DNA of 5,562 bases from NCBI GenBank assembly GCA_028875175.1, contig JAPPFO010000113.1, positions 1 through 5,562 of the forward strand. The letters are read 5' to 3'. The position numbers and the translations under genes were made by a program. Positions 1 to 5,562 of this stretch are shown here, in pieces. Within the stretch, counting starts at the first letter, position 1. The number at the start of each line of letters is the position of its first letter. This stretch comes from Chloroflexota bacterium (GTDB lineage: Bacteria; Chloroflexota; UBA11872). The notes below the pieces were generated by a model that ran no database searches, had not been told where the DNA came from, and saw only the letters and a list, made by a program, of their open reading frames with translations.

Positions 1-1803
1 GCTGTCCTGGTTCTGCTGGCTCCACACCCGCGCCGGCAGGTACATCAGCGGCGTAAACGCGCCGTACGTACCGCTCAACGCCCACACGCCCGCGTGCACG
101 TCCGGATTCATCGAGGCCGACTGGCTCACGAACCCGATGGCCGACGACGCGTTCCCCGCTTCCTCGATCGGCGCCTTGATGCGCGTGCCCAGCGGGTTGC
201 CGATCGGGTCGTAGTGCCCCCACAGCGCGCCGTTCTCCACGTTGATCGAGCTCGACAAGTCGGCCGCCAGCGTGATGAACCGATTGTCCGTCACGTAGTT
301 CGTCCACTTGATGATCTCGGATATCGCGCGCCGCGTGCCCGCTACTTCGCCGGGCTTCTTGAACAGCTCGATGTCCACCGTCGAAGTCGTGTCCGAGAAC
401 TCGTTGGTGATCTCCAGCGACTGCGGTTCCTGCGGAATGTTCTGCGGCTGCAGCCGTTCGTCCTGGAACGGATCCGACGACGTGTCGATCCGCAGCGGCA
501 ACTCGTCGTTCAGCGAGTCGCCAATCTCTACCAGCTTGTCCGCCAGCCAGTCGCCCAGGCCGTTCTGGTTCAGCACCGACATCGCCACGTCGATGTTCGT
601 CTTGAACTGGATCAGCCGCTCGCGCTCGTCGCTAACCGGACCTTCCCGGATCCCTTCGAACTGCACGCCATAGCGCTGCTCAAAGCTCTCCGCCAGCGCC
701 ACGAAGTACGGCTCGTTCATCTTCATCTCGTACGGATGACTGTGATACCCAACCAGCTGCTCGCCGAATCCGGCGATCTGGCCGTCCTGGGCGCTCGGCC
801 ACCAGCCCTTGGTGGTGTTGCCAACCACGATCAGCGGCCGCCGGTCGTCGGGGTCCCAGTCCTCCATCATCTTCAGCGCGGCCATCACCTGGTCGTAGTC
901 GTTCCCGTCGTCTAGCGACAGCACGTTCCAGCCGTAGGAGGTCCACTGGTCCTCCATCACGTAGCCCTCGGCCACGTCGTCGCCGATCACGCCGCCCACC
1001 AGGGAGTCATCGATGCCTGCGTTGTTGTACGACAGCAGGATGCGCAGCCGCTTGCCGACCTTCTGCGCCAGCGCCTGGGTCTTCAGTTCCTGCGCGTGAC
1101 CCTCGGTCATCGCGAACTCGCCTTCCAGCGCGATTACCTTCAGCGAGTCGTCCGCCCCCACGAAGTCCCAGAACGCCGCCTTGCCGGCCGCCGTCGCAAC
1201 CCCGATACCAGACGGACCGCCATTGACGTCGTTCGTCAGGTCGGTCGTCTCCGCGTGACCCGCCAGCGAGCGAATCCCGCGAATCTTCGCCTGCGCGAAC
1301 AGCGGGTGCTCCGCCAGCCCGTTGTCCTCCAGCAGCGTGTCCAGCGCCTCGCGACCGCGTCGGAACCCCAGCGCGTCGATCGCCAGCATCCCGATGTTCG
1401 GGTCCACGGCGTATTGGTCGTCGCCTGTTGCCGCGTGCTTCCGGGCCATCGCCTCGCCCATGATCATCCACAGCGCATACGCCGTCGGGATGTTGTGCCC
1501 GCCAGCCAGCATGAAGCGGTCGCAGTACGGATGCTTCGGCCGCCGGTAGTCGTACCGCAGCGCCCCGTTCTCCGGGCCGCCCAGGTGCAGCGCCACGTTG
1601 TACGGCGTATAGGCCAGCGGCCCCCCAAAGTGCCCCGTCTGGGCGTAGTTGCCCAGCAGCACCAGGGTCATGGCGGTCATGAACCCAACGTCTTCCAGCC
1701 GGTCCCGGTCGTAATCGGGAATCTCGACGCTGTGCTCGGTGGCCACCTGCTGGGCCGCGGCCCGTCGCAGCGTCGCCACGGCGCTACCGTTTTGGCTTGT
1801 CAT
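1..1803 (-). CDS. Divergent transketolase-like ThDP enzyme, C-terminus beyond window
   Basis: The frame is open from an ATG at 1803 to the window edge, giving 601 residues without a stop. It reads as a transketolase-family thiamine-diphosphate enzyme, which moves two-carbon units between sugar phosphates in the cytoplasm. The cofactor pyrophosphate-binding domain spans roughly residues 40-350. It carries GHFGG (His58), GGHN (His103), AGHAE (His183) and the cofactor/metal stretch from GEF (228-230) and TEG (233-235) to the NN pair at 260-261. His354 and His356 fit the family's active-site histidine before the linker. The pyrimidine-binding domain starts near residue 485, with Arg491/492, ADLSSS (514-519) and IEEAG (546-550), whose Glu should be the cofactor-activating one. 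The frame is cut inside this domain, so the full protein is probably about 800 residues, longer than the usual ~660. The interdomain stretch (about 360-485) is long and acidic. GEF replaces the usual GDG. The exact substrate is unknown; a transketolase relative with another ketol-transfer reaction is possible. Confidence 0.85.
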   Translation of the reverse strand, partial: MTSQNGSAVATLRRAAAQQVATEHSVEIPDYDRDRLEDVGFMTAMTLVLLGNYAQTGHFGGPLAYTPYNVALHLGGPENGALRYDYRRPKHPYCDRFMLAGGHNIPTAYALWMIMGEAMARKHAATGDDQYAVDPNIGMLAIDALGFRRGREALDTLLEDNGLAEHPLFAQAKIRGIRSLAGHAETTDLTNDVNGGPSGIGVATAAGKAAFWDFVGADDSLKVIALEGEFAMTEGHAQELKTQALAQKVGKRLRILLSYNNAGIDDSLVGGVIGDDVAEGYVMEDQWTSYGWNVLSLDDGNDYDQVMAALKMMEDWDPDDRRPLIVVGNTTKGWWPSAQDGQIAGFGEQLVGYHSHPYEMKMNEPYFVALAESFEQRYGVQFEGIREGPVSDERERLIQFKTNIDVAMSVLNQNGLGDWLADKLVEIGDSLNDELPLRIDTSSDPFQDERLQPQNIPQEPQSLEITNEFSDTTSTVDIELFKKPGEVAGTRRAISEIIKWTNYVTDNRFITLAADLSSSINVENGALWGHYDPIGNPLGTRIKAPIEEAGNASSAIGFVSQSASMNPDVHAGVWALSGTYGAFTPLMYLPARVWSQQNQDS

Positions 1804-1990
1804 CCCTGGGTTGCTCCTCGTCTGGCCTGGGGTCGCGGCGTGTCTATCGGTCCCTGTGCCGTCCTTGTCGCCGCACCCGCGCGGCCGCCGCTTCGTATAT
1901 CCACTGGGAGGCCGGGGCGCGCCGTCACGCAGCACCACCCGACCGCCCGGTAAGCCTACCGAATCAGCGGCCAATCCTGAACTCGCGCAC
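1804..1990 (-). other. Intergenic spacer upstream of the transketolase-like gene
   Basis: This 187-nt spacer is the longest gene-free stretch of the window. It holds a small inverted repeat at 1948-1961 (5-bp arms, 4-nt loop) with no following T tract, so it is not a convincing intrinsic terminator. A TATAC-like element lies near 1895-1902 on the minus strand, but I found no matching -35 box at proper spacing. The spacer may still hold a promoter for the downstream gene; the sequence alone does not show it. Confidence 0.3.
1814..1818 (-). promoter_or_regulatory. Ribosome binding site of the transketolase-like gene
   Basis: AGGAG on the minus strand lies 10 nt upstream of the ATG at 1803. It supports this start, although the reading frame stays open further upstream with no better start codon noticed. 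Confidence 0.5.
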
Positions 1991-2458
1991 TCATCTACCA
2001 GGGACCCGTGGGCTCTCACTCCCCATGAGCAATTCCAACAGCCCCTCCGGATACAACGGCCCCCCAAGCGGCTGGCAAACGTCAATCCACCGGGCCTCAA
2101 TGCGCTCGCCGTCGCCCTCCACACCCTCGATCCGCTCGTTGGCGTACCGCGAACGGTCAACAAACTCCGCCTCGAACAGCAGCACGATCCAGTGAGCCGC
2201 CTGCCCCTCCCGCTCAAAGATGTTTTCCAGCGTCCCTAGATGCCGAACGCCCAAAATTTCCTCGCCAATCTCCTCCCGAATCTCCCGTCGCACGGCGTCC
2301 GCCCCGCGTTCGCCAAAGTAAATGGCCCCGCCCAGCGGCCGGTAATACCGCCCACCCCTTCCCGTCCGGTACTCCCGCACCAGCAGCCGCGACCCGTCCC
2401 GAATCACGGCCAACGCCACGGGACGAATACCGGCATAGGCGGGTATTCGCTCAGACAT
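1991..2458 (-). CDS. Nudix hydrolase, copy C of a tandem triplet
   Basis: This is a single-domain cytoplasmic Nudix hydrolase of 155 residues, a family that hydrolyses nucleoside diphosphates linked to another moiety using Mg2+ or Mn2+. The Nudix box (G-x5-E-x7-R-E-U-x-E-E-x-G-U) is complete at residues 44-66, with Glu59, Glu62 and Glu63 as expected metal ligands; its last position is Glu instead of a hydrophobic residue. The flanks YRPLGG (39-44), LGTLENIF (74-81), FEAEFVDRS (95-103) and PLYPEGLLELL (134-144) are shared with the two upstream paralogues. Trp90 stands where A and B have Glu in their HE-V/I-VF motif. I chose the ATG at 2458; a GTG directly before it (2461) is in frame. The C-terminus has about 11 residues beyond the shared core. 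There is no SQPWPFPxS-type NADH pyrophosphatase motif and no zinc ribbon, so the substrate cannot be named. Confidence 0.9.
   Translation of the reverse strand: MSERIPAYAGIRPVALAVIRDGSRLLVREYRTGRGGRYYRPLGGAIYFGERGADAVRREIREEIGEEILGVRHLGTLENIFEREGQAAHWIVLLFEAEFVDRSRYANERIEGVEGDGERIEARWIDVCQPLGGPLYPEGLLELLMGSESPRVPGR
2424..2449. repeat. Inverted repeat inside the 5' end of Nudix copy C
   Basis: Perfect 8-bp arms (CGAATACC and GGTATTCG) flank a 10-nt loop. The hairpin lies in codons 3-12 of copy C and encodes part of IPAYAGIRP. It resembles the GC-rich palindromes that many genomes carry as dispersed repeats, but the corresponding residues in copies A and B (LPSWAWIRP, LPSWAGIRP) show that the segment is ancestral to the family here rather than a fresh insertion. 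Confidence 0.55.
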
Positions 2459-2517
2459 CACCGCGCTGTCCGACCAGGGCTACGGAGACGCCCTGCACCC
2501 GGACTCACAACTCCCGC

Positions 2518-2985
2518 CTAGCCCGATCTCTCGCCCAGCAATTCCAACAGCCCGTTCGGATACAACGGCCGATCCAGCGGCTGCGACACATCAATCCAAA
2601 CGGCCACGATCCGCGTGCCGCCACCCTCCGTGCCCACAATCCGCTCGGCTTCGTAGTACGAGCGATCTACAAACCGCGCCTCAAACACAAACACAACCTC
2701 ATGCCCCGGCTGGCCGTGATAGTCGAAGATGTTCTCCAGCGTCCCTAGCGGCCGCACGTCCCTGATCTCCGCGTCGAACTCCTCCCGCATCTCCCGCCGC
2801 ACCGCGTCAATGGCCCGCTCGCCAAACTCAACCCCGCCGCCCGGCGGACGATAGAACCAGTCGCGCCGGTCCCACGCCGCGTTGTCCTCCACCAGGATGC
2901 GCGGACCGTCCCGAAACACCGCCAGCGCCAGCGGCCGGATCCCCGCCCACGACGGCAGCAGTTCAGACCTCACCGGGTCGTCCAC
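2518..2985 (-). CDS. Nudix hydrolase, copy B, with an altered Nudix box
   Basis: This 155-residue single-domain Nudix protein is the middle member of the triplet. The Nudix box lies at residues 50-72: Gly50, Glu56, then R-E-M-R-E-E at 64-69. All catalytic glutamates (65, 68, 69) are present, but Asp71 replaces the consensus glycine of the EExGU segment. The preceding strand reads YRPPGGG where A and C read YRPLGGA. The LGTLENIF (80-87), GHEVVFVFEARFVDRS (94-109) and PLYPNGLLELL (140-150) blocks match its paralogues. The start is a GTG 12 nt downstream of the copy A stop, which suggests translational coupling. No strong ribosome binding site is visible, and a second in-frame GTG at 2973 would give an N-terminus aligning better with copy C. 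The substrate is unknown. The altered glycine could change loop geometry, so activity is likely but not certain. Confidence 0.88.
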   Translation of the reverse strand: MDDPVRSELLPSWAGIRPLALAVFRDGPRILVEDNAAWDRRDWFYRPPGGGVEFGERAIDAVRREMREEFDAEIRDVRPLGTLENIFDYHGQPGHEVVFVFEARFVDRSYYEAERIVGTEGGGTRIVAVWIDVSQPLDRPLYPNGLLELLGERSG

Positions 2986-2997
2986 TCGGAATCTCGC

Positions 2998-3534
2998 TCA
3001 GTCGTCAGCGGCCACCGCGGCCAGTCGCTCCCGCAGCAACGCGATCAGTCCGGGCGGATACAGCGGCGCATCTACCGGCTCCGAGACATCGAGCCAGACG
3101 GCCTCGATTCGATCCCCGTCACCCTCCATGCCCACCAGCCGCTCCGCCGATTCCAGCGACTGATCCACAAATCGCGCTTCGAACATGAACACGATCTCGT
3201 GCCAGTCCCTGTCGTTTTTCGAGTAGATGTTCTCCAGCACCCCAAGCAGCCGGACGTCGGTAATCTCCGCGCCCACTTCCTCCTGGATCTCGCGCTGCGC
3301 CGCCGATTCCGCGAGTTCCCCATGGTTGATCGCGCCGCCCAGCGGCCGGTAGGCGGATTCGCCGCCGGTCGCGGCGTAGTCCTGCACCAGTACGCGAGAT
3401 CCGCTGCGAACCGCCACCAACGCCTGCGGCCGGATCCACGCCCACGACGGCAGCGACCCCTCCGGCAAGTGCCTCGCGGCCCGCGTCACCGGACCGCCCC
3501 GTTTAGCCCAGGCGGGCTCGTCCAGAGGGGTCAT
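2998..3534 (-). CDS. Nudix hydrolase, copy A of the tandem triplet
   Basis: This is the first of the three Nudix paralogues in transcription order, 178 residues long. The box is at residues 67-89 (Gly67, Glu73, then R-E-I-Q-E-E-V-G at 81-88), with Glu82, Glu85 and Glu86 as expected metal ligands, so it looks catalytically intact. YRPLGG (62-67), LGVLENIY (97-104), HEIVFMFEARFVD (112-124) and PLYPPGLIALL (157-167) are the family blocks shared with B and C. It is the most diverged copy and carries about 20 extra N-terminal residues. The ATG at 3534 has only a weak upstream purine run, and an in-frame GTG at 3489 would remove most of the extension. It begins 40 nt after the trpS stop and ends 12 nt before copy B. 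The substrate cannot be inferred; nucleotide sugars, dinucleotides or oxidised nucleotides are all possible in this family. Confidence 0.9.
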   Translation of the reverse strand: MTPLDEPAWAKRGGPVTRAARHLPEGSLPSWAWIRPQALVAVRSGSRVLVQDYAATGGESAYRPLGGAINHGELAESAAQREIQEEVGAEITDVRLLGVLENIYSKNDRDWHEIVFMFEARFVDQSLESAERLVGMEGDGDRIEAVWLDVSEPVDAPLYPPGLIALLRERLAAVAADD

Positions 3535-3574
3535 GTCGAAAATCCGACTCTGTCCGTGCGCCGGAAAGCCAGCG

Positions 3575-4636
3575 CTACGGCGCCCCCTCCGGCGCCGGCG
3601 GCGGACCGTCCTTCAGATAGTCCAAACTCAGCGCGCTCCGAACCTGCTCCAGCAGCGGCTCCGCCCGCCGCTTCGTCTCCGCCGTCCCCGCCGCCAGCAC
3701 GTCCCGCACGTCGTCCGGCCGTGACTCCCAGTCCGCCCGCCGCTCCCGGATCGGCCCCAGGAACCCATTCATCGCCTTGAACAGCCGGTCCTTCACCTCC
3801 ACGTCGCCGACCTTGCCCACGCGATACCGGGCCTTCAGGTCGTCCACTTCCTCCGTATTGGGATTGAACGCGTCGTGGTACATGAACACCGGGTTGCCCT
3901 CCACCGTCCCCGGATCGGTCGCCCGCAGCCGCTTCGGGTCCGTGAACATGCTCCGCACCTTGGCCCGCAGCGTCTCCTCGGAATCCTTCAGGAAAATCGC
4001 GTTCCCCGCCGAGGTGCCCATCTTCCCCTTGCCGTCGATCCCCACCAGCCGCGGCACCTCGCCAACCCGGCCCCTGGGAACCACAAACGTCTCCCCGAAC
4101 CGCCTGTTGAACCGGATCGCCACGTCCCTCGTCATCTCGATGTGCGGCAGTTGGTCCTCCCCCACCGGCACCAGGTGCGCCAGCGGCAGCAGGATGTTGG
4201 AAATCTGCATCACCGGGTAGTTGAAAAACGCCACCGGCACCGTTTTGTTGGTCGTCTCCAGGTCGGCCAGCTCCGCCTTCAGCGTGGGATTCCGCTGCAG
4301 ATGCCCCAACCCCAGGAACCAGCTCAGGTGAAGCGTCAGCTCGGCGAACTCCGGCACCCCGCTCTCGATCACAAAGTGCGAGACATTCGGGTCCAGCCCC
4401 ACCCCCAGCCAGTCCAGCGTCACTTCCCACAGACCCCAGCGGATCCACGGCAGGTTGTCGGCGTAGTCGGAGACCTGGTAATCGGCCAGCAGGAAGAACG
4501 ACTCGTACTCCTCCTGCAACTCCAGCCACTGCGAAAACGCGCCCGCGTAATGCCCCACGTGCGAGGGACCGGACGGCCGCAACCCCGTCAGGATGCGGCG
4601 CCGCCCACCATCCGGCGCGTCAACCGTCTCCGACAT
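3575..4636 (-). CDS. trpS: Tryptophanyl-tRNA synthetase
   Basis: This class I aminoacyl-tRNA synthetase activates tryptophan with ATP and attaches it to tRNA-Trp in the cytoplasm. With the chosen start the protein has 353 residues, near the usual 330-350. The HIGH signature is HVGH at 26-29 within LRPSGPSHVGHYAG. The tryptophan-pocket stretch FNYPVMQISNILL is at 138-150, followed by VPVGEDQ (156-162) and the KMSKS-equivalent KMGTS (205-209) before AGNAI. The later VEGNPVF and dimer/anticodon-side helices match the bacterial type. Two departures are notable: Asn147 stands where bacterial enzymes have the indole-contacting Asp, and the KMSKS loop is KMGTS. I placed the start at the ATG at 4636 because GAGGA lies 8 nt upstream; an in-frame ATG at 4672 would add 12 residues but has no good ribosome binding site. 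The leader is too short for a T-box. Confidence 0.95.
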   Translation of the reverse strand: MSETVDAPDGGRRRILTGLRPSGPSHVGHYAGAFSQWLELQEEYESFFLLADYQVSDYADNLPWIRWGLWEVTLDWLGVGLDPNVSHFVIESGVPEFAELTLHLSWFLGLGHLQRNPTLKAELADLETTNKTVPVAFFNYPVMQISNILLPLAHLVPVGEDQLPHIEMTRDVAIRFNRRFGETFVVPRGRVGEVPRLVGIDGKGKMGTSAGNAIFLKDSEETLRAKVRSMFTDPKRLRATDPGTVEGNPVFMYHDAFNPNTEEVDDLKARYRVGKVGDVEVKDRLFKAMNGFLGPIRERRADWESRPDDVRDVLAAGTAETKRRAEPLLEQVRSALSLDYLKDGPPPAPEGAP

Positions 4637-4644
4637 AGCCAATG

Positions 4645-4649
4645 TCCTC
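4645..4649 (-). promoter_or_regulatory. Ribosome binding site deciding the trpS start
   Basis: GAGGA on the minus strand lies 8 nt before the ATG at 4636. The alternative ATG at 4672 is preceded only by a GGTGG run about 4 nt away. The internal start is therefore preferred. Confidence 0.55.
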
Positions 4650-4708
4650 GAAGAGTCCCGCAACCCGCCCATACTGCCACCGACAATCGCCCGAACGACG
4701 CACAGGTC

Positions 4709-5562
4709 CTACCGCAGCAGCTTGTTCACCCCGTTCAACCCCGCCACCTTGTACGCCTCGGCGAACGTCGGATAGTTGAAGATCGTCTCGACGAAGTAAT
4801 CGATCGTCCCCTCCAGCTCCATCACCGCCTGCCCGATGTGCAGCAGTTCGCTCGCCTGGCTGCCGAAGATATGCACCCCCAGCACCTTGCGCGAATCCGG
4901 GTCGAACAGCAGCTTCAGAATGCCGAAGTCGTCCCCGATTATCGCCCCGCGCGCAATCTCCTTGTACCGCGCCACCCCGCTCTCGTAGGCGATGCCGGCC
5001 AGCGTCAGTTGCTCTTCGGTCTTCCCGATCAGCGCAATCTCGGGAATCGTGTAGATGCCGATGGGCAGTTGATCGTCGTCGATCTCCGGGCACTCCATCC
5101 CCAGCGCATGCAGAGCCGCCAGCCGTCCCTGCTCGGCCGAAGTCGAAGCCAGCGCCGGCTGACCGATCACGTCGCCAACCGCGTAGATGTGCTCCACGTC
5201 CGTCTGGAAATGCTGGTTCACCTTCAGTCGCCCGCGGGAGTCCGCCTGCAGCCCCGCCGCGTCCAGGTTCAGCAGGCCCGTGGCGCCGTGACGCCCGATC
5301 GAGTACATCACCAGGTCGCCCACGACCTTGGCCCCCGTCTCCAGCACCGTCACCGGCCGTCCCCGCGCGTCGAACTCGACCGAGGAGACGTTGTGACCCA
5401 GCCGCAGCGTGATCCCGTCCTCGCGCATCCGGTACTTCAGCGCTTCGCCGATCTCCTCGTCCACCATCTCCAGCAGATCTCGGCGGCCGTCGATCAGCGT
5501 CACCGACACGCCCAGCGTCGCGAAGATGCTCGCGTACTCCGTCCCGATCACCCCGGCCCCAA
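4709..5562 (-). CDS. sthA: Soluble pyridine nucleotide transhydrogenase, N-terminus beyond window
   Basis: This is the C-terminal part (about 283 residues of a usual ~465) of the cytoplasmic flavoprotein that transfers reducing equivalents between NADPH and NAD+. The visible part opens with the NAD(P)-binding GAGVIG motif (residues 1-6 of the fragment). It continues through the FAD-contacting TDVEHIYAVGD segment (120-130) and the IYTIPEIALIGKTEEQL stretch (169-185), and ends in the dimerisation domain. The C-terminal FNYPTFAEAY (261-270) decides between relatives: lipoamide dehydrogenase and glutathione reductase have a catalytic His before the Pro-Thr, whereas SthA has Tyr, as here. The N-terminal FAD domain and the CxxxxC position lie outside the window, so the absence of the redox disulfide typical of SthA cannot be confirmed. 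The frame stays open to the right edge; the GTG at 5551 is an internal valine. trpS starts 72 nt downstream. Confidence 0.93.
   Translation of the reverse strand, partial: GAGVIGTEYASIFATLGVSVTLIDGRRDLLEMVDEEIGEALKYRMREDGITLRLGHNVSSVEFDARGRPVTVLETGAKVVGDLVMYSIGRHGATGLLNLDAAGLQADSRGRLKVNQHFQTDVEHIYAVGDVIGQPALASTSAEQGRLAALHALGMECPEIDDDQLPIGIYTIPEIALIGKTEEQLTLAGIAYESGVARYKEIARGAIIGDDFGILKLLFDPDSRKVLGVHIFGSQASELLHIGQAVMELEGTIDYFVETIFNYPTFAEAYKVAGLNGVNKLLR

Larger units (their letters stand above)
2030..3453 (-). repeat. Three tandem paralogous Nudix units (gene triplication)
   Basis: The three Nudix genes are similar at the nucleotide level, not only as proteins. The block AATTCCAACAGCCC at 2031-2044 recurs at 2540-2553, and the CGGATAC block at 2048 recurs at 2557 and 3055. 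Copies B and C keep a constant offset of 509 nt over their C-terminal halves, from about 2031 to 2300, so that part has no net insertion or deletion. Copy A is offset from B by about 498 nt and is more diverged. This fits an older duplication giving A and a later one giving B and C. Confidence 0.8.

Noticed and set aside
94..1953. Long plus-strand open frames (94-915 and 1096-1953)
   Set aside because: They are antisense to the transketolase-like gene, rich in Arg and Val as expected for a GC-rich shadow frame, and show no recognisable domain.
2475..2495. Inverted repeat CAGGGC/GCCCTG between Nudix B and C as a terminator
   Set aside because: The stem is only 6 bp with a 9-nt loop and no T tract follows on the minus strand.
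2030..3453. CRISPR-like or mobile-element repeats
   Set aside because: The repeats are whole paralogous genes about 500 nt apart; no short repeat-spacer pattern, transposase or terminal inverted repeats are present.
3531..4529. A 332-codon minus-strand frame overlapping trpS
   Set aside because: It is a Gly/Ala/Arg-rich out-of-frame shadow of trpS; the trpS frame has all synthetase motifs.
4637..4708. T-box or tryptophan attenuator upstream of trpS
   Set aside because: The gap is only 72 nt, too short for a T-box, and no Trp-codon leader or terminator hairpin is visible.
4709..5562. Dihydrolipoamide dehydrogenase or glutathione reductase
   Set aside because: The C-terminal motif is NYPT rather than the His-Pro-Thr of those enzymes, and the overall sequence follows SthA.

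Overview
The window is a high-GC bacterial segment in which every convincing gene lies on the minus strand. In transcription order (right to left) they are: the C-terminal part of a soluble pyridine nucleotide transhydrogenase (sthA), a tryptophanyl-tRNA synthetase (trpS), three tandem paralogous Nudix hydrolases, and a large, divergent transketolase-like thiamine-diphosphate enzyme that runs off the left edge. No tRNA, rRNA, insertion sequence or CRISPR array is visible. The gene set suggests a free-living heterotrophic bacterium, and the overall style resembles GC-rich Chloroflexota-type genomes. That taxonomic guess is weak and rests on impression, not on a search.

Layout: sthA enters from the right edge and ends at 4709. 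trpS follows after a short gap (4636 to 3575), then Nudix copy A (3534-2998), copy B (2985-2518, only 12 nt after A) and copy C (2458-1991). A 187-nt spacer separates copy C from the transketolase-like gene (1803 to beyond position 1). The gaps from sthA to copy C are 12 to about 72 nt and hold no obvious terminator, so sthA-trpS-Nudix may be one transcription unit. The longer spacer before the transketolase-like gene could hold its own promoter, but I could not identify a convincing one.

How the genes relate: SthA balances NADH and NADPH, transketolases rearrange sugar phosphates in the pentose phosphate pathway, and Nudix enzymes hydrolyse nucleoside diphosphates linked to other groups. A shared redox or nucleotide theme is possible but only inferred; trpS is a housekeeping gene with no evident functional link.

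The points most worth a second look are four. The transketolase-like protein has Gly-Glu-Phe where the family has Gly-Asp-Gly at the cofactor site, and an extended interdomain region. The Nudix triplication is still visible at the DNA level, and copy B has Asp in place of the Nudix-box glycine. The TrpRS has a non-canonical KMSKS loop (KMGTS). It also has Asn where bacterial TrpRS normally has the Asp that contacts the tryptophan indole nitrogen. I found no clear sign of an entirely new multi-gene system.
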